From: Reyranella sp.
Lineage (GTDB): Bacteria; Pseudomonadota; Alphaproteobacteria; Reyranellales; Reyranellaceae
DNA: 64,000 bases
Direction of reading: 5' to 3'
Assembly (NCBI RefSeq): GCF_030651995.1
Contig: NZ_JAUSBN010000020.1
Location: 1 to 64,000 of the forward strand
The notes under the pieces were generated by a model. The model did no database searches, had not been told where the DNA came from, and saw only the letters and a list, made by a program, of their open reading frames with translations. A program made the translations under genes and the position numbers. The stretch's first letter is position 1. Each line of letters opens with the position of its first letter. Below are positions 1 to 21,818 of the stretch, in pieces.

Positions 1-345
<345 letters not shown>

Positions 346-356
346 TGCTATAGAGG

Positions 357-384
357 ATCGCCGCCGGCACCATACGGCGGCGAT
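357..384 (+). terminator. Hairpin between tuf and tRNA-Trp
   Basis: A perfect 10-bp inverted repeat (ATCGCCGCCG / CGGCGGCGAT) closes an 8-nt loop, 12 nt after the tuf stop. No T-run follows, so it may be an RNA-processing or attenuation structure rather than a full terminator. Confidence 0.45.
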
Positions 385-391
385 GGACTGC

Positions 392-467
392 AGGAGTGTA
401 GCTCAGTTGGTAGAGCATCGGTCTCCAAAACCGAGGGTCGTGGGTTCGAGTCCCTCCGCTCCTGCCA
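392..467 (+). tRNA. trpT: tRNA-Trp (anticodon CCA)
   Basis: A 76-nt cloverleaf with CCA encoded at the 3' end. The acceptor stem AGGAGTG pairs with CGCTCCT (one G-U pair) and the discriminator base is G. The anticodon stem TCGGT/ACCGA closes the loop CTCCAAA, giving anticodon CCA, which reads UGG. The T-arm contains GGTTCGAGTCC. It lies 20 nt before secE; a tuf-tRNA-Trp-secE-nusG order is common in Proteobacteria. Confidence 0.97.
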
Positions 468-487
468 TTATTTGAAGATTGGCGATC

Positions 488-682
488 ATGACGACAAAGA
501 ATCCGCTCGAATTCGTCCGTGAGGTCAGGGCCGAGGTGGCCCGGGTCACCTGGCCGACGCGGCGCGAGACCATGATCACCACGAGCATGGTGTTCATCTT
601 CGTCGTCATCTCGTCGCTATTCTTCCTTGTGGCCGACAAGATCATTGGCTTCGTCGTGAAGCTTCTCCTCGGGGTTTCCTGA
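488..682 (+). CDS. secE: Preprotein translocase subunit SecE
   Basis: SecE is the small clamp subunit of the SecYEG inner-membrane channel. The product is 64 residues, the short single-span form typical of alphaproteobacteria. An amphipathic N-terminal segment with the conserved VTWPTRRE motif (about residues 20-28) precedes one transmembrane helix (about 31-56). I chose the ATG at 488; a TTG three codons upstream is possible but would add only three residues. nusG starts 1 nt after the stop, so the two are probably co-transcribed, as in most bacteria. Confidence 0.95.
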   Translation: MTTKNPLEFVREVRAEVARVTWPTRRETMITTSMVFIFVVISSLFFLVADKIIGFVVKLLLGVS

Positions 683-683
683 C

Positions 684-1220
684 ATGGCTCATCGCTGGTA
701 CGTCGTCCACGCCTACTCGGGCTTCGAGAACAAGGTTGCCCAGTCGATCCGCGAACAGGCCGGAAAGAAGGGCCTGGACGACGAGATCACCGAGGTCATC
801 GTGCCGACCGAGGAAGTCGTCGAGGTCCGCCGCGGCAGCAAGGTGAACACCGAGCGCAAGTTCTTCCCGGGCTACGTGCTCGTGAAGATGGACCTCACGG
901 ACGATTCCTGGCACCTGGTCAAGAACACGGCCAAGGTCACGGGCTTCCTGGGCGGCGGCGGTCGCGGCAAGCCGGTGCCGATCTCCGAGGCGGAGGCCAA
1001 CCGCATCCTGAAGCAGGTCCAGGAGGGTGTGGAGCGTCCCAAGCCCGCCGTCAGCTTCGAGATTGGCGAACAGGTCAAGGTGGCCGACGGCCCCTTTGCC
1101 TCCTTCAACGGCACCGTCGAGGATGTGGACGAGGAACGGGCCCGGGTGAAGGTCGCCGTTTCGATCTTCGGCCGGTCGACTCCGGTCGAACTCGACTACG
1201 CGCAGGTGGAAAAGATCTGA
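684..1220 (+). CDS. nusG: Transcription termination/antitermination factor NusG
   Basis: NusG binds RNA polymerase and links it to Rho and to ribosomal protein S10. The 178-residue product has an N-terminal NGN domain beginning with WYVVHAYSGFE and containing FFPGYVLVKM, and a C-terminal KOW domain with GEQVKVADGPFASFNGTVE. Length and domain order are standard. It follows secE with a 1-nt gap, and a 209-nt leader with a terminator-like hairpin separates it from rplK. Confidence 0.97.
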   Translation: MAHRWYVVHAYSGFENKVAQSIREQAGKKGLDDEITEVIVPTEEVVEVRRGSKVNTERKFFPGYVLVKMDLTDDSWHLVKNTAKVTGFLGGGGRGKPVPISEAEANRILKQVQEGVERPKPAVSFEIGEQVKVADGPFASFNGTVEDVDEERARVKVAVSIFGRSTPVELDYAQVEKI

Positions 1221-1295
1221 TTCGTTCCCATATCGGGGAACAAAATCAGGGTTGTGGCGGGCGGTCTTATTTGGTAGATCGCGCGCCCTTGAGCG

Positions 1296-1318
1296 GGCTG
1301 GCCGTGTGCCAGCCTTTT
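1296..1318 (+). terminator. Terminator-like hairpin in the nusG-rplK leader
   Basis: GGCTGGC pairs perfectly with GCCAGCC across a 5-nt loop and is followed directly by TTTT. It sits 76 nt after nusG and 112 nt before rplK, so it may end or attenuate secE-nusG transcription. A second inverted repeat, GATCAAG-GG-CTTGATC, lies further down the same leader. I could not identify a convincing rplK promoter here. Confidence 0.55.
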
Positions 1319-1429
1319 CTCATGAGGTGGGTCGAGGCCGAAAATCCTTCCGGATCAAGGGCTTGATCTTAGTTTGGTGCGGGAGGCCTGCCATGGCCGG
1401 ACCGCGCCGCCCACAGGAAAGGGGCATAC

Positions 1430-1858
1430 ATGGCTAAAAAGATCCAAGCCTACGTCAAGCTGCAAGTGCCGGCTGGCAAGGCCAATCCGTCTCCGCCGAT
1501 CGGGCCTGCGCTCGGTCAGCAGGGCGTCAACATCATGGAATTCTGCAAGCAGTTCAACGCCAAGACGCAGAAGATGGAACCGGGCATGCCGATCCCGGTG
1601 GTCATCACCGTGTTCCAGGACCGCAGCTTCACGTTCGTCACCAAGACGCCGCCGGTGACCTACTTCCTGAAGAAGGCAGCCGGCATCGAGTCTGGCGCCA
1701 AGACGGTCGGCACGCAGATCGTCGGCAAGGTTACGACGAAGCAGGTCCGCGAGATCGCCGAGCAGAAGATGCCGGATCTCAACTGCGACAGCGTCGACTC
1801 AGCGATGGCCCAGGTGGTGGGCTCGGCCCGCTCGATGGGCCTCCAGGTGGTGGAGTAG
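1430..1858 (+). CDS. rplK: 50S ribosomal protein L11
   Basis: L11 sits at the base of the ribosomal stalk on the 23S GTPase-associated centre and takes part in factor binding and the stringent response. The 142-residue product has the proline-rich N-terminal domain ([20 protein letters not shown], about residues 20-40) and a C-terminal RNA-binding domain. The start ATG follows AGGAAAGGGG, a strong ribosome-binding site. The rplA start lies 4 nt after the stop, the conserved L11-L1 pair. Confidence 0.98.
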   Translation: MAKKIQAYVKLQVPAGKANPSPPIGPALGQQGVNIMEFCKQFNAKTQKMEPGMPIPVVITVFQDRSFTFVTKTPPVTYFLKKAAGIESGAKTVGTQIVGKVTTKQVREIAEQKMPDLNCDSVDSAMAQVVGSARSMGLQVVE

Positions 1859-1862
1859 GACC

Positions 1863-2555
1863 ATGGCCAAGGGCAAGCGTTACAAGGCGGTGTCCGCCAC
1901 GGTCGACCGCGAGAAGATGTACCCGCTCGATGAGGCGGTGAAGATCGTCAAGGCCAACGCCAAGGCGAAGTTCGACGAGACCATCGAGGTCGCGATGAAC
2001 CTCGGTATCGATCCGCGCCACGCCGACCAGGCGGTGCGCGGCATGATCGAGCTGCCGAACGGCACGGGCAAGTCGGTGCGCGTGGCGGTGTTCGCCCGTG
2101 GCCCGAAGGCTGACGAGGCCAAGGCGGCCGGTGCCGACCTGGTCGGCGCAGAGGACCTGGCGGAGAAGATCAATGGCGGCGAGATGGCGTTCGAGCGCTG
2201 CATCGCCACGCCGGACATGATGGGCATCGTCGGCCGTCTCGGTAAGGTGCTGGGCCCGCGCGGCCTGATGCCGAACCCGAAGCTCGGCACGGTGACGCAG
2301 GACGTCGCCGCCGCTGTTAAGGCCGCCAAGGCCGGTTCGATCGAGTTCCGCGCCGAGAAGGCTGGCATCATTCATGCTGGCGTCGGCAAGGCCTCGTTCA
2401 GCGAGGAGGCGATCACAGCCAACGTCAAGGCGCTGGTCGCGGCCATCAACCGTGCAAAGCCGAGCGGCGCCAAGGGCACCTTCATCAAGAAGGTGTCGCT
2501 GAGTTCCACGATGGGTCCGGGCATCAAGCTCGACCCGGCCACCGCGATCACCTGA
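1863..2555 (+). CDS. rplA: 50S ribosomal protein L1
   Basis: L1 forms the mobile stalk at the tRNA exit site. In E. coli it also represses translation of its own L11-L1 mRNA. The 230-residue product contains the family signature around [19 protein letters not shown] (about residues 122-140). It is closely coupled to rplK and followed by a 332-nt structured leader before rplJ. Confidence 0.98.
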   Translation: MAKGKRYKAVSATVDREKMYPLDEAVKIVKANAKAKFDETIEVAMNLGIDPRHADQAVRGMIELPNGTGKSVRVAVFARGPKADEAKAAGADLVGAEDLAEKINGGEMAFERCIATPDMMGIVGRLGKVLGPRGLMPNPKLGTVTQDVAAAVKAAKAGSIEFRAEKAGIIHAGVGKASFSEEAITANVKALVAAINRAKPSGAKGTFIKKVSLSSTMGPGIKLDPATAIT

Positions 2556-2887
2556 GCGCGGGCGCCAGAGTTTCAGAGTTTCCGCCGTGGGCTTCGGCCC
2601 GCGGCGGAGGGAGCGAAGAGACCGAATGGTCTCCCGCTCCACCTGTCCGAGACCACCGGTACTTTGCCTTTCGGGGCGGAGTGTAAAGGGGAAACCCGCC
2701 AGTGCAGACGGGGGCAAGGGAATCGACGCTGCATCACCTGATGCGCGCACGTGCCCGAACTTCCGGGGCAGGCGAACCGGACCGCAAGGTCTCCGTGTCG
2801 CGCTAACCCGCTAACGGAGGCTGCGCAGTCTGTAACGCAGCCGGTCCGATCCGGATCCTCCGGAGCGGACCTTTGTTGGAGAAAGCC
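2556..2887 (+). promoter_or_regulatory. Structured rplJL (L10-L12) mRNA leader
   Basis: This gene-free interval is rich in hairpins. One at 2582-2607 is CCGCCG..GGGC-TTCG-GCCC..CGGCGG. A second at 2611-2639 is built on GAGCG/CGCTC and AGAGACC/GGTCTC around a GAAT loop. Neither has a T-run. In many bacteria the L10-(L12)n complex binds the rplJL leader to repress translation; position and structure fit that role, but the binding site itself is inferred. An open frame inside (2587-2814) lacks family likeness and I treat it as non-coding. Confidence 0.55.
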
Positions 2888-3415
2888 GTGAATCGTTCGG
2901 AAAAGGCCGAAGCGATCGTCGAGCTGAACCAGATCTTCAAGGACGCCAACCTGATGGTGATTACTCGCCAGTCTGGTCTGACGGTTCAGGAAGTGACGGA
3001 CCTGCGTCGCAAGATCAGGGCAGCCGGCGCAAGCTACAAGGTCACGAAGAATCGGCTCACGCTCCGTGCCCTCGAGGGCACGGCCTTCCAGGCGCTCGGC
3101 CCCATGTTCACGGGACCGACTGCCATCGCCTATTCCAAGGATCCGGTCGCAGCGGCGAAAGTCGTCGCGGCCTATGCCAAGGGCAACGAAAAGCTGACCA
3201 TCGTCGGCGGTTCTTTGGGTGGAGAAACTCTGGACGTCGCTGGCGTCCAGGCTCTCGCCACCCTGCCGTCCCTCGATGCTCTGCGCGGCACGATCATCGG
3301 CCTCCTGCAGGCTCCGGCGACCAAGGTCGCTGGCGTTCTGGTGGCGCCGGCCGGTCAGCTCGCTCGTGTGTTCGGGGCCTATGGAGCCAAGGAAGAGGGC
3401 GCGGAGGCGGCGTAA
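2888..3415 (+). CDS. rplJ: 50S ribosomal protein L10
   Basis: L10 anchors the L7/L12 dimers to form the ribosomal stalk. I chose the GTG at 2888 (protein begins MNRSEKAE), which has GGAG six bases upstream and gives the standard 175 residues; a TTG at 2873 is less likely. The N-terminal RNA-binding domain includes VTDLRRKIRAAGASYKVTKN, and the acidic, alanine-rich C-terminus is the L12-binding helix. rplL follows 51 nt downstream. Confidence 0.96.
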   Translation: MNRSEKAEAIVELNQIFKDANLMVITRQSGLTVQEVTDLRRKIRAAGASYKVTKNRLTLRALEGTAFQALGPMFTGPTAIAYSKDPVAAAKVVAAYAKGNEKLTIVGGSLGGETLDVAGVQALATLPSLDALRGTIIGLLQAPATKVAGVLVAPAGQLARVFGAYGAKEEGAEAA

Positions 3416-3466
3416 GTCATCGTCATCGACATCACGTTATCGAAGTTCGGGTTATAGGAGACTAAA

Positions 3467-3841
<375 letters not shown>

Positions 3842-3855
3842 GACATTTACCGGCC

Positions 3856-3898
3856 GGGCCGGCTTCCTTCGGGAGGCCGGCCCGTTCGGGCCTCTTTT
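3856..3898 (+). terminator. rplL-rpoB intergenic terminator/attenuator
   Basis: A 12-bp stem (3856-3867 with 3872-3883, one G-T pair) closes a TTCG tetraloop. A short GTTCGGGCC spacer and TTTT at 3895-3898 follow. In E. coli a partial terminator at this position lowers rpoBC expression relative to the stalk genes. The same role is likely here because no separate rpoB promoter is evident in the next 135 nt. Confidence 0.75.
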
Positions 3899-4032
3899 CC
3901 GAACGGACTTCCCCGCGGGGTCCGTTCCGACAAGTGGCCCTCTGCGACGGATGGGGCGAACGGCTGGCGGGCCGGGAGCTCCGAGAAAGCAGCGGGTGTT
4001 TATCACCGCCCTTGAACCTTCGAGGACGCAGG

Positions 4033-8202
<4,170 letters not shown>

Positions 8203-8208
8203 GGGTGA

Positions 8209-12429
<4,221 letters not shown>

Positions 12430-12455
12430 TTGGGTCGTCCAGCGAGAAAAATGGA

Positions 12456-12483
12456 AAGGCCGTCCCCGAAAGGGGGCGGCCTT
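12456..12483 (+). terminator. Hairpin terminator after rpoC
   Basis: A 12-bp stem (AAGGCCGTCCCC with GGGGGCGGCCTT, one T-G pair) closes a GAAA tetraloop. The trailing sequence is only weakly T-rich, so efficiency is uncertain. It separates rpoBC from the str operon promoter downstream. Confidence 0.7.
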
Positions 12484-12629
12484 CCTCAATTGTGGCAGAA
12501 GAGCCACAAGACCACTAAATGTAGTTGTTAGATTCTTACGCTTTGCGCGGCGCGCGAGTCAGGAACGAGTCGGATTCCGGCGACTCCAAAATAACCAACG
12601 ATATCAATGCGAAAAGCATCGCAGCGCGC

Positions 12630-12658
12630 TTGACGCCTAGGAACAGCAGCCATATAAG
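12630..12658 (+). promoter_or_regulatory. Promoter of the str operon (rpsL-rpsG-fusA-tuf)
   Basis: TTGACG at 12630-12635 is separated by exactly 17 nt from TATAAG at 12653-12658, a near-consensus housekeeping promoter. It lies in the 433-nt gap between rpoC and rpsL, about 200 nt before rpsL. The rest of that gap holds the rpoC hairpin and an untranslated leader. A 119-codon open frame there (from 12525) spans the promoter and resembles nothing I know. Confidence 0.75.
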
Positions 12659-12862
12659 CGCGCCACCTCGTCGGAGGGGCTGGTGGTTGGTGGAAGCCAA
12701 GACGCAGCCTGACGCCGAGGACCGCTACAAGTCAGGCCACCAGGCCACAAAGTTATCATTTCGCGCGGGGCAGTGCGTTAGTCGCTATGCCCGCGCATAT
12801 GCTTTGTGTCTATGCGTCGATGTTGGGCGGACCCGAGACGGCGTTAAGGAAACCGGAAATCA

Positions 12863-13234
12863 ATGCCGACTATTAACCAGTTGATCCGCAAGCAGCGCCA
12901 GGGCCTGAAGGCCCACAACAAGGTGCCGGCGCTTGAGGCTTGCCCGCAGAAGCGCGGTGTTTGCACCCGCGTCTATACGACGACGCCGAAGAAGCCGAAC
13001 TCGGCGCTGCGCAAGGTCGCCAAGGTGCGCCTCACCAACGCCTACGAGGTGGTGAGCTACATCCCGGGCGAGGGTCACAATCTGCAGGAGCATTCGGTGG
13101 TCATGATTCGCGGTGGTCGCGTGAAGGACCTTCCGGGCGTTCGCTATCATATCATTCGCGGCACCCTCGATACGCAGGGTGTCAAGGACCGCAAGCAGCG
13201 CCGTTCGAAGTACGGCGCGAAGCGTCCGAAGTAG
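12863..13234 (+). CDS. rpsL: 30S ribosomal protein S12
   Basis: S12 is part of the decoding centre. The 123-residue product carries the invariant KPNSALRKV and [10 protein letters not shown] segments. Lys43 and Lys88, the positions most often altered in streptomycin resistance, are both wild-type lysines. It is the first gene of the str operon, followed by rpsG after 16 nt. Confidence 0.98.
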   Translation: MPTINQLIRKQRQGLKAHNKVPALEACPQKRGVCTRVYTTTPKKPNSALRKVAKVRLTNAYEVVSYIPGEGHNLQEHSVVMIRGGRVKDLPGVRYHIIRGTLDTQGVKDRKQRRSKYGAKRPK

Positions 13235-13250
13235 GACGAGGGAGGAAAGA

Positions 13251-13721
13251 ATGTCCCGTCGTCGCGCAGCTGAAAAGCGTGAAGTCCTGCCGGACGCGAA
13301 GTTCGGCGATATCGTTCTCAGCAAGTTCATGAACACGCTGATGGAGCGTGGCAAGAAGTCGGTCGCCGAGCACATCGTCTATGGTGCGCTCGACGAGGTC
13401 GAGGCCAAGCTCAAGCAGGATCCGGTTCCGGCCTTCCATGAGGCGCTGGAGAACGTGAAGCCGGCCGTCGAGGTTCGGTCGCGCCGCGTCGGTGGTGCCA
13501 CCTATCAGGTTCCCGTCGAGGTCCGCCCGGAGCGCCGTCAGGCGCTGGCGATCCGCTGGATCATCCAGGCCGCCCGCGACCGGTCGGGCCACAGCATGAC
13601 CGAGAAGCTCTCCGCCGAGCTGCTCGACGCCTTCAATCGTCGCGGCAACGCGGTGAAGAAGCGCGAGGACACTCACAAGATGGCCGACGCCAACAAGGCG
13701 TTCGCTCACTACCGCTGGTAA
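13251..13721 (+). CDS. rpsG: 30S ribosomal protein S7
   Basis: S7 initiates assembly of the 16S 3' major domain and contacts mRNA and tRNA at the exit site. The 156-residue product begins [15 protein letters not shown], and the ATG is preceded by GGGAGGAAAGA. In E. coli S7 also represses str operon translation. It lies between rpsL and fusA. Confidence 0.98.
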   Translation: MSRRRAAEKREVLPDAKFGDIVLSKFMNTLMERGKKSVAEHIVYGALDEVEAKLKQDPVPAFHEALENVKPAVEVRSRRVGGATYQVPVEVRPERRQALAIRWIIQAARDRSGHSMTEKLSAELLDAFNRRGNAVKKREDTHKMADANKAFAHYRW

Positions 13722-13757
13722 GCGACCTCCAGGCCCCGTCCGAGAAAGCCCAGTTCC

Positions 13758-15863
<2,106 letters not shown>

Positions 15864-15890
15864 CAAACGATCTAAGTAAGGAAGACGAAC

Positions 15891-17081
<1,191 letters not shown>

Positions 17082-17109
17082 ACGTAACCGACGCGACAAG
17101 GCGAATATC

Positions 17110-17430
17110 ATGGCCATGGACAACACAAACATCCGGATCCGGCTGAAGGCCTTCGATCATCGCGTGCTCGATTCGTCGACCAGCGAGATCGTGAGCACGG
17201 CCAAGCGGACGGGCGCGCAGGTGCGCGGGCCCATCCCGCTGCCGACCGGGATCGAGAAGTTCACGGTCAACCGCTCGCCGCACATCGACAAGAAGTCGCG
17301 TGAGCAGTTCGAAATCCGCACGCACAAGCGCGTGCTCGATATCGTCGACCCGACGCCGCAGACCGTGGACGCGCTGATGAAGCTCGACCTCGCCTCCGGC
17401 GTGGACGTCGAGATCAAGCTCGGCGCCTAA
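17110..17430 (+). CDS. rpsJ: 30S ribosomal protein S10 / NusE
   Basis: S10 belongs to the 30S head and also acts as NusE, partnering NusB and NusG in antitermination. The product is 106 residues from the ATG at 17110; a second ATG two codons later is an alternative and gives 104. Recognisable segments are [21 protein letters not shown] and [10 protein letters not shown]. It is first in the S10 cluster. Confidence 0.97.
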   Translation: MAMDNTNIRIRLKAFDHRVLDSSTSEIVSTAKRTGAQVRGPIPLPTGIEKFTVNRSPHIDKKSREQFEIRTHKRVLDIVDPTPQTVDALMKLDLASGVDVEIKLGA

Positions 17431-17459
17431 GAGCGGACCAGGAAAGAAGGAAGAAGACC

Positions 17460-18182
17460 ATGCGTTGCGGTCTCGTCACCCAGAAGGTCGGCATGACCCG
17501 CGTCTTCAACGACGCCGGGGAGCATGTGCCCGTCACCGTTCTGAAGGTGGATCAGCTGCAGGTTGTTGCTGTCCGCTCGGAAGAGAAGGACAAGTACGTT
17601 GCCGTGCAGCTCGGCTATGGCAAGGCCAAGGTAAAGAACGTGACCCAGCCGATGCGCGGTCACTTCGCCAAGGCCAAGGTCGAGCCGAAGAAGAAGCTCG
17701 TGGAGTTCCGCGTCGCCAAGGACGCCGTCCTCGAAGTCGGCGCTGAACTGGTGCCGAGCCATTTCGTGCCCGGTCAGTTCGTCGACGTCGTCGGCACCAC
17801 GATCGGCCGCGGGTTCACCGGCTCGATGGTCCGCTGGAACTTCCACGGCCTCGAGGCCAGCCACGGCGTTTCGGTGTCGCACCGTTCGCATGGTTCGACC
17901 GGTAACCGCCAGGATCCCGGCCGTACGTTCCCCGGCAAGAAGATGGCCGGCCACTACGGCAACGAGCGCGTGACCACGCAGAACCTGAAGGTCGTCGCCG
18001 TCGACGACGAAAAGGGTCTGCTGCTGGTGTCCGGCGCCGTTCCCGGCCCGGCCAACGGCTACATCATCGTCAAGGACGCCTCCAAGCGCGCCCGTCACAA
18101 GGACGCTCCGTACCCGGCCGGCCTGCGCAAGGCTGCTGCCGAGGCGGCGGCTCCGGCGGCTGATGCCGCTCCGCAGGCTTAA
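17460..18182 (+). CDS. rplC: 50S ribosomal protein L3
   Basis: L3 is an early assembly protein near the peptidyl transferase centre. The 240-residue product contains the long-loop sequence [20 protein letters not shown]. It ends in an alanine-rich tail of about 20 residues beyond the E. coli length, a common alphaproteobacterial extension. The ATG is preceded by GGAAAGAAGGAAG. Confidence 0.97.
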   Translation: MRCGLVTQKVGMTRVFNDAGEHVPVTVLKVDQLQVVAVRSEEKDKYVAVQLGYGKAKVKNVTQPMRGHFAKAKVEPKKKLVEFRVAKDAVLEVGAELVPSHFVPGQFVDVVGTTIGRGFTGSMVRWNFHGLEASHGVSVSHRSHGSTGNRQDPGRTFPGKKMAGHYGNERVTTQNLKVVAVDDEKGLLLVSGAVPGPANGYIIVKDASKRARHKDAPYPAGLRKAAAEAAAPAADAAPQA

Positions 18183-18192
18183 GGATCAGATC

Positions 18193-18813
18193 ATGAAGAT
18201 CGCGGTCAAGACCATTGAAGGCGGCAGCGCGGGCGAGATTGATCTCGCCGACGCGGTGTTTGCCGTCCCCGTCCGCAAGGACATCCTGCAGCGCTGCGTC
18301 GTGTGGCAGCTGTCGCACCGCCAGCAGGGCACGCACAAGACCAAGGGGCGCGCCGAGGTCACGGCGACGGCCAAGAAGATGTACGCCCAGAAGGGCACCG
18401 GTCGCGCCCGTCACGGCAACGAGGCGGCCCCGCAGTTCCGGGGCGGCGGCAAGGCGTTCGGCCCGGTCGTGCGCAGCCATGCCAGCGACCTGCCCAAGAA
18501 GGTCCGCAAGCTGGCGCTGCGAACCGCGCTGTCGGCCAAGGCGGCCGAGGGCAAGCTGATCGTGGTTGAGGCGGCGACTCTGGCCGAGCCGAAGACCGCC
18601 CAGCTCAAGGGCCATTTCGGCGCTCTCGGCGTCACCAGTGTCCTGGTGATCGGCGGCGCCGAGATCGATACCAATTTCGCCCGCGCGGCGGCTAACATCG
18701 CCCATGTCGATGTGCTGCCGCAGCAGGGCGCGAACGTCTACGACATCCTGCGCCGGGACACGCTGGTGCTTACCAAAGATGCCGTGAAGCACCTCGAGGA
18801 GCGTCTGCAATGA
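18193..18813 (+). CDS. rplD: 50S ribosomal protein L4
   Basis: L4 lines the peptide exit tunnel; in E. coli it represses the S10 operon. The product from the ATG at 18193 is 206 residues, with the tunnel-loop motif [10 protein letters not shown] and [15 protein letters not shown]. It starts 10 nt after rplC, and its last four bases overlap the rplW start (ATGA). Confidence 0.97.
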   Translation: MKIAVKTIEGGSAGEIDLADAVFAVPVRKDILQRCVVWQLSHRQQGTHKTKGRAEVTATAKKMYAQKGTGRARHGNEAAPQFRGGGKAFGPVVRSHASDLPKKVRKLALRTALSAKAAEGKLIVVEAATLAEPKTAQLKGHFGALGVTSVLVIGGAEIDTNFARAAANIAHVDVLPQQGANVYDILRRDTLVLTKDAVKHLEERLQ

Positions 18814-19133
18814 GCGCCAAGCGCTACATCCCGCAAACCGTCTCGCGTTCGCGCATGTACGAAGTGATTCGTGCGCCGCTGATCACCGAGAAGACGACCA
18901 ATGGTTCGGAGCACAGCCAGGTGACCTTCAAGGTCGCCGCGGATGCGACCAAGCCCGAGATCAAGCAGGCCATCGAGGGTCTGTTCAAGGTCAAGGTCAA
19001 GGCGGTCAACACCGCCACGGTCAAGGGCAAGAGCAAGGTTTTCCGCGGCCGTCCCGGCGTGCGGAGCGACTGGAAGAAGGCGATCGTCTCGCTGGTCGAG
19101 GGTCACAAGATCGACGTGACCACGGGCCTGTAG
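18810..19133 (+). CDS. rplW: 50S ribosomal protein L23
   Basis: L23 sits at the tunnel exit, where trigger factor and SRP dock. The product is 107 residues if it starts at the ATGA overlap with rplD. An internal ATG at codon 16 ([15 protein letters not shown]) would give a more typical length of 92. I keep the upstream start because of the coupling and the GAGGAG upstream. Confidence 0.93.
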   Translation: MSAKRYIPQTVSRSRMYEVIRAPLITEKTTNGSEHSQVTFKVAADATKPEIKQAIEGLFKVKVKAVNTATVKGKSKVFRGRPGVRSDWKKAIVSLVEGHKIDVTTGL

Positions 19134-19149
19134 GACGGGAGACAGAACA

Positions 19150-19980
19150 ATGGCCTTGAAGACATACAAGCCGATCACGCCGTCCCTGCGACAGCTGGTC
19201 ATCGTCGACCGTTCCGGCCTCTGGAAGGGCAAGCCGGTCAAGGAACTGACGCGCGGCAAGCACAATACCGGCGGACGCAACAACCACGGTCACATCACCA
19301 GCTACCATATGGGTGGCGGTCATAAGCGCCGCCTGCGCATCATCGACTTCAAGCGTCGCAAGTTCGACGTCACGGCGACGGTCGAGCGCCTGGAGTACGA
19401 TCCCAACCGGACGGCGTTCATCGCCCTGGTCAAGTACGCCGACGGCGAGGTCGCCTACATTCTCGCGCCGCAGCGTTTGAAGGCGGGCGACGAGATCGTC
19501 TCGGGCGAGCGCGTCGACATCAAGCCGGGCAACGCCATGCCGCTCGCCAACATGCCGGTCGGTACGATCGTGCATAACGTCGAGCTCAAGAAGGGCCGTG
19601 GCGGCCAGCTGGCCCGTTCGGCCGGCAATTACGCCCAGCTCGTCGGCAAGGACGCGGGCTACGCCCAGATCAAGCTGAGCTCGGGCGAACTGCGCCTCGT
19701 CCCGGGCGAGTGCCTGGCGACCGTCGGCGCGGTGTCGAACCCGGACAACCAGAACATCGTCATCGGCAAGGCCGGCCGTCAGCGTTGGCTCGGCCGTCGC
19801 CCGACGGTTCGCGGCGTCGTCATGAACCCGGTCGATCACCCGCACGGCGGCGGCGAAGGCCGCACCTCGGGTGGCCGTCATCCGGTGACGCCGTGGGGCA
19901 AGCCGACCAAGGGCAAGAAGACACGCAAGAACAAGGCGACGGACAAGATGATCATCCGCCGCCGGCATGCGACGCGCTAG
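19150..19980 (+). CDS. rplB: 50S ribosomal protein L2
   Basis: L2 is needed for subunit association and peptidyl transferase function. The 276-residue product carries [19 protein letters not shown] in the N-terminal half and the near-invariant [14 protein letters not shown] toward the C-terminus, which includes the functionally important histidine. rpsS starts 10 nt after the stop. Confidence 0.98.
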   Translation: MALKTYKPITPSLRQLVIVDRSGLWKGKPVKELTRGKHNTGGRNNHGHITSYHMGGGHKRRLRIIDFKRRKFDVTATVERLEYDPNRTAFIALVKYADGEVAYILAPQRLKAGDEIVSGERVDIKPGNAMPLANMPVGTIVHNVELKKGRGGQLARSAGNYAQLVGKDAGYAQIKLSSGELRLVPGECLATVGAVSNPDNQNIVIGKAGRQRWLGRRPTVRGVVMNPVDHPHGGGEGRTSGGRHPVTPWGKPTKGKKTRKNKATDKMIIRRRHATR

Positions 19981-19990
19981 GAGATAGACA

Positions 19991-20269
19991 GTGGCACGCT
20001 CCGTATGGAAGGGCCCCTTCGTTGAAGGCAGCCTGATCAAGAAGGCAGAGAAGTCGCGCGGCAACATCCGCAGCGAAGTGATCAAGACCTGGTCGCGTCG
20101 CTCGACGATCCTGCCGCAGTTCGTCGGCCTGACGTTCGGCGTCTACAACGGCAAGAAGTTCATCCCGGTGAACGTCACCGAGGAGATGGTCGGTCACAAG
20201 CTCGGCGAATTCTCGCCGACCCGCACCTTCACCGGCCATGCCGGTGACAAGAAAGTGTCGAAGGATTAA
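19991..20269 (+). CDS. rpsS: 30S ribosomal protein S19
   Basis: S19 is a 30S head protein that contacts L5 and the A-site tRNA region. The 92-residue product starts at GTG ([14 protein letters not shown]). It includes [20 protein letters not shown] and [13 protein letters not shown], and lies between rplB and rplV in the standard order. Confidence 0.98.
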   Translation: MARSVWKGPFVEGSLIKKAEKSRGNIRSEVIKTWSRRSTILPQFVGLTFGVYNGKKFIPVNVTEEMVGHKLGEFSPTRTFTGHAGDKKVSKD

Positions 20270-20275
20270 CGCGCG

Positions 20276-20662
20276 ATGAGCAAGCCATCCGCTCCCCGCC
20301 GTGAGGCGGACAATGAAGCCAAGGCCGTCCTGCGCGCTGTGCGAATCAGCCCGCGCAAGCTCGACCTCGTAGCCGCGACGATCCGCGGCAAGAAGGCCGC
20401 GACTGCGGTCAACGAGCTCACCTTCTCCAAGAAGCGGATTGCTCTCGACGTGAAGAAGGCCCTGAATTCGGCCATCGCCAACGCCGAGAACAACCACAAC
20501 CTCGATGTCGATCGCTTGGTCGTCGCCGAGGCGTCGGTCGGCAAGGGCCTGATCATGAAGCGCTTCCAGACGCGCGGCCGTGGCCGCGCCGCCGGTATCG
20601 TCAAGCCGTTCGCTCATCTCACCATCGTGGTGCGTGAGCGGGCCGAGACGGAGGAAAAGTAA
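20276..20662 (+). CDS. rplV: 50S ribosomal protein L22
   Basis: L22 lines the exit tunnel and is a known site of macrolide-resistance changes. The 128-residue product includes [20 protein letters not shown] and a C-terminal hairpin region [19 protein letters not shown]. The last base of its stop codon is the first base of the rpsC ATG. Confidence 0.98.
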   Translation: MSKPSAPRREADNEAKAVLRAVRISPRKLDLVAATIRGKKAATAVNELTFSKKRIALDVKKALNSAIANAENNHNLDVDRLVVAEASVGKGLIMKRFQTRGRGRAAGIVKPFAHLTIVVRERAETEEK

Positions 20663-21381
20663 TGGGTCAGAAGGTCAATCCGATCGGCCTGCGGCTCGGT
20701 ATCAACCGGACCTGGGATTCGCGCTGGTACGCCGAAGGTGCCGAATATTCGAAGATGCTCCATGAGGACATTCACATCCGCAAGGTGCTGCGCGAGCGGC
20801 TGGCCCAGGCGGGTGTCGCGAAGATCATCATCGAGCGTCCGGCCAAGCGCGCCCGCGTGACGATCCACACCGCCCGCCCGGGCGTGGTGATCGGCAAGAA
20901 GGGCGCCGACATCGAGAAGCTGCGCGGCGACCTCGCCAAGATGACCAAGGGTGAAGTGGCCCTGAACATCGTCGAGATCCGCAAGCCCGAGGTCGACGCG
21001 ACGCTGATCGCCGAGAACATCGCCCAGCAGCTCGAGCGCCGCGTTGCGTTCCGCCGCGCCATGAAGCGCGCCGTTCAGTCGGCGATGCGTCTGGGCGCTC
21101 TCGGTATCCGTATCAACTGCTCGGGTCGTCTCGGCGGCTCTGAAATCGCCCGCATGGAATGGTACCGCGAAGGTCGCGTTCCGCTGCACACGCTGCGCGC
21201 CGACATCGACTATGGGACCGCCACGGCGTTCACCACCTTCGGCACCTGCGGCGTGAAGGTCTGGGTGTTCAAGGGCGAGATCATGGCGCATGACCCGATG
21301 GCGCACGACAAGCGCGCCGAGGAAGCCGCTCCGCAACGGACGCCGGCGCGGGTCGAGCGCACCGAGCAGAGGGACGCGTAA
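20662..21381 (+). CDS. rpsC: 30S ribosomal protein S3
   Basis: S3 forms part of the mRNA entry channel. The 239-residue product has an N-terminal KH domain with the GxxG-type [15 protein letters not shown], and a C-terminal domain with [20 protein letters not shown]. It overlaps rplV by one base and precedes rplP by 6 nt. Confidence 0.98.
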   Translation: MGQKVNPIGLRLGINRTWDSRWYAEGAEYSKMLHEDIHIRKVLRERLAQAGVAKIIIERPAKRARVTIHTARPGVVIGKKGADIEKLRGDLAKMTKGEVALNIVEIRKPEVDATLIAENIAQQLERRVAFRRAMKRAVQSAMRLGALGIRINCSGRLGGSEIARMEWYREGRVPLHTLRADIDYGTATAFTTFGTCGVKVWVFKGEIMAHDPMAHDKRAEEAAPQRTPARVERTEQRDA

Positions 21382-21387
21382 ACTACC

Positions 21388-21807
21388 ATGCTGCAACCCA
21401 AGCGCACCAAGTACCGCAAGGCCTTCAAGGGCCGTATCAGTGGCGCTGCCAAGGGCGGCTTCAACCTCGACTTCGGCTCCTATGGGCTGAAGGCGATGGA
21501 GCCGGATCGCCTGACGGCGCGCCAGATCGAGGCGGCCCGCCGCGCCATCACGCGTCACATGAAGCGTGCCGGCCGCGTGTGGATCCGTGTGTTCCCGGAC
21601 GTTCCGGTGTCGAAGAAGCCGGCGGAAGTCCGCATGGGCTCCGGCAAGGGCGCGCCCGAATTCTGGGCCGCGCGCGTGAAGCCGGGCCGCATCCTGTTCG
21701 AACTGGAAGGCGTGTCCGGCACGATCGCCAAGGAAGCCCTAGCGCTCGGCGCAGCCAAGCTGCCGATCAAGACCCGCTTCGTTTCTCGCGTCGGCGCCGA
21801 AGGCTGA
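21388..21807 (+). CDS. rplP: 50S ribosomal protein L16
   Basis: L16 binds near the A-site and helps order the peptidyl transferase centre. The 139-residue product begins [19 protein letters not shown] and contains [24 protein letters not shown] sequence (here [17 protein letters not shown]). Order and spacing are standard, with rpmC 11 nt downstream. Confidence 0.97.
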   Translation: MLQPKRTKYRKAFKGRISGAAKGGFNLDFGSYGLKAMEPDRLTARQIEAARRAITRHMKRAGRVWIRVFPDVPVSKKPAEVRMGSGKGAPEFWAARVKPGRILFELEGVSGTIAKEALALGAAKLPIKTRFVSRVGAEG

Positions 21808-21818
21808 GGGAGAAGGAC

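Noticed and set aside
3856..3898. Complete terminator isolating rpoBC from rplKAJL
   Set aside because: No promoter is evident between it and rpoB, and partial read-through is the known arrangement at this site in other bacteria, so I call it an attenuator.
3934..4032. In-frame upstream extension of rpoB
   Set aside because: The extension does not resemble RpoB N-termini, while the ATG at 4033 gives [17 protein letters not shown] sequence with a ribosome-binding site.
12525..12884. 119-codon open frame in the rpoC-rpsL gap
   Set aside because: It contains the str promoter and overlaps the rpsL start; no ribosome-binding site and no known family.
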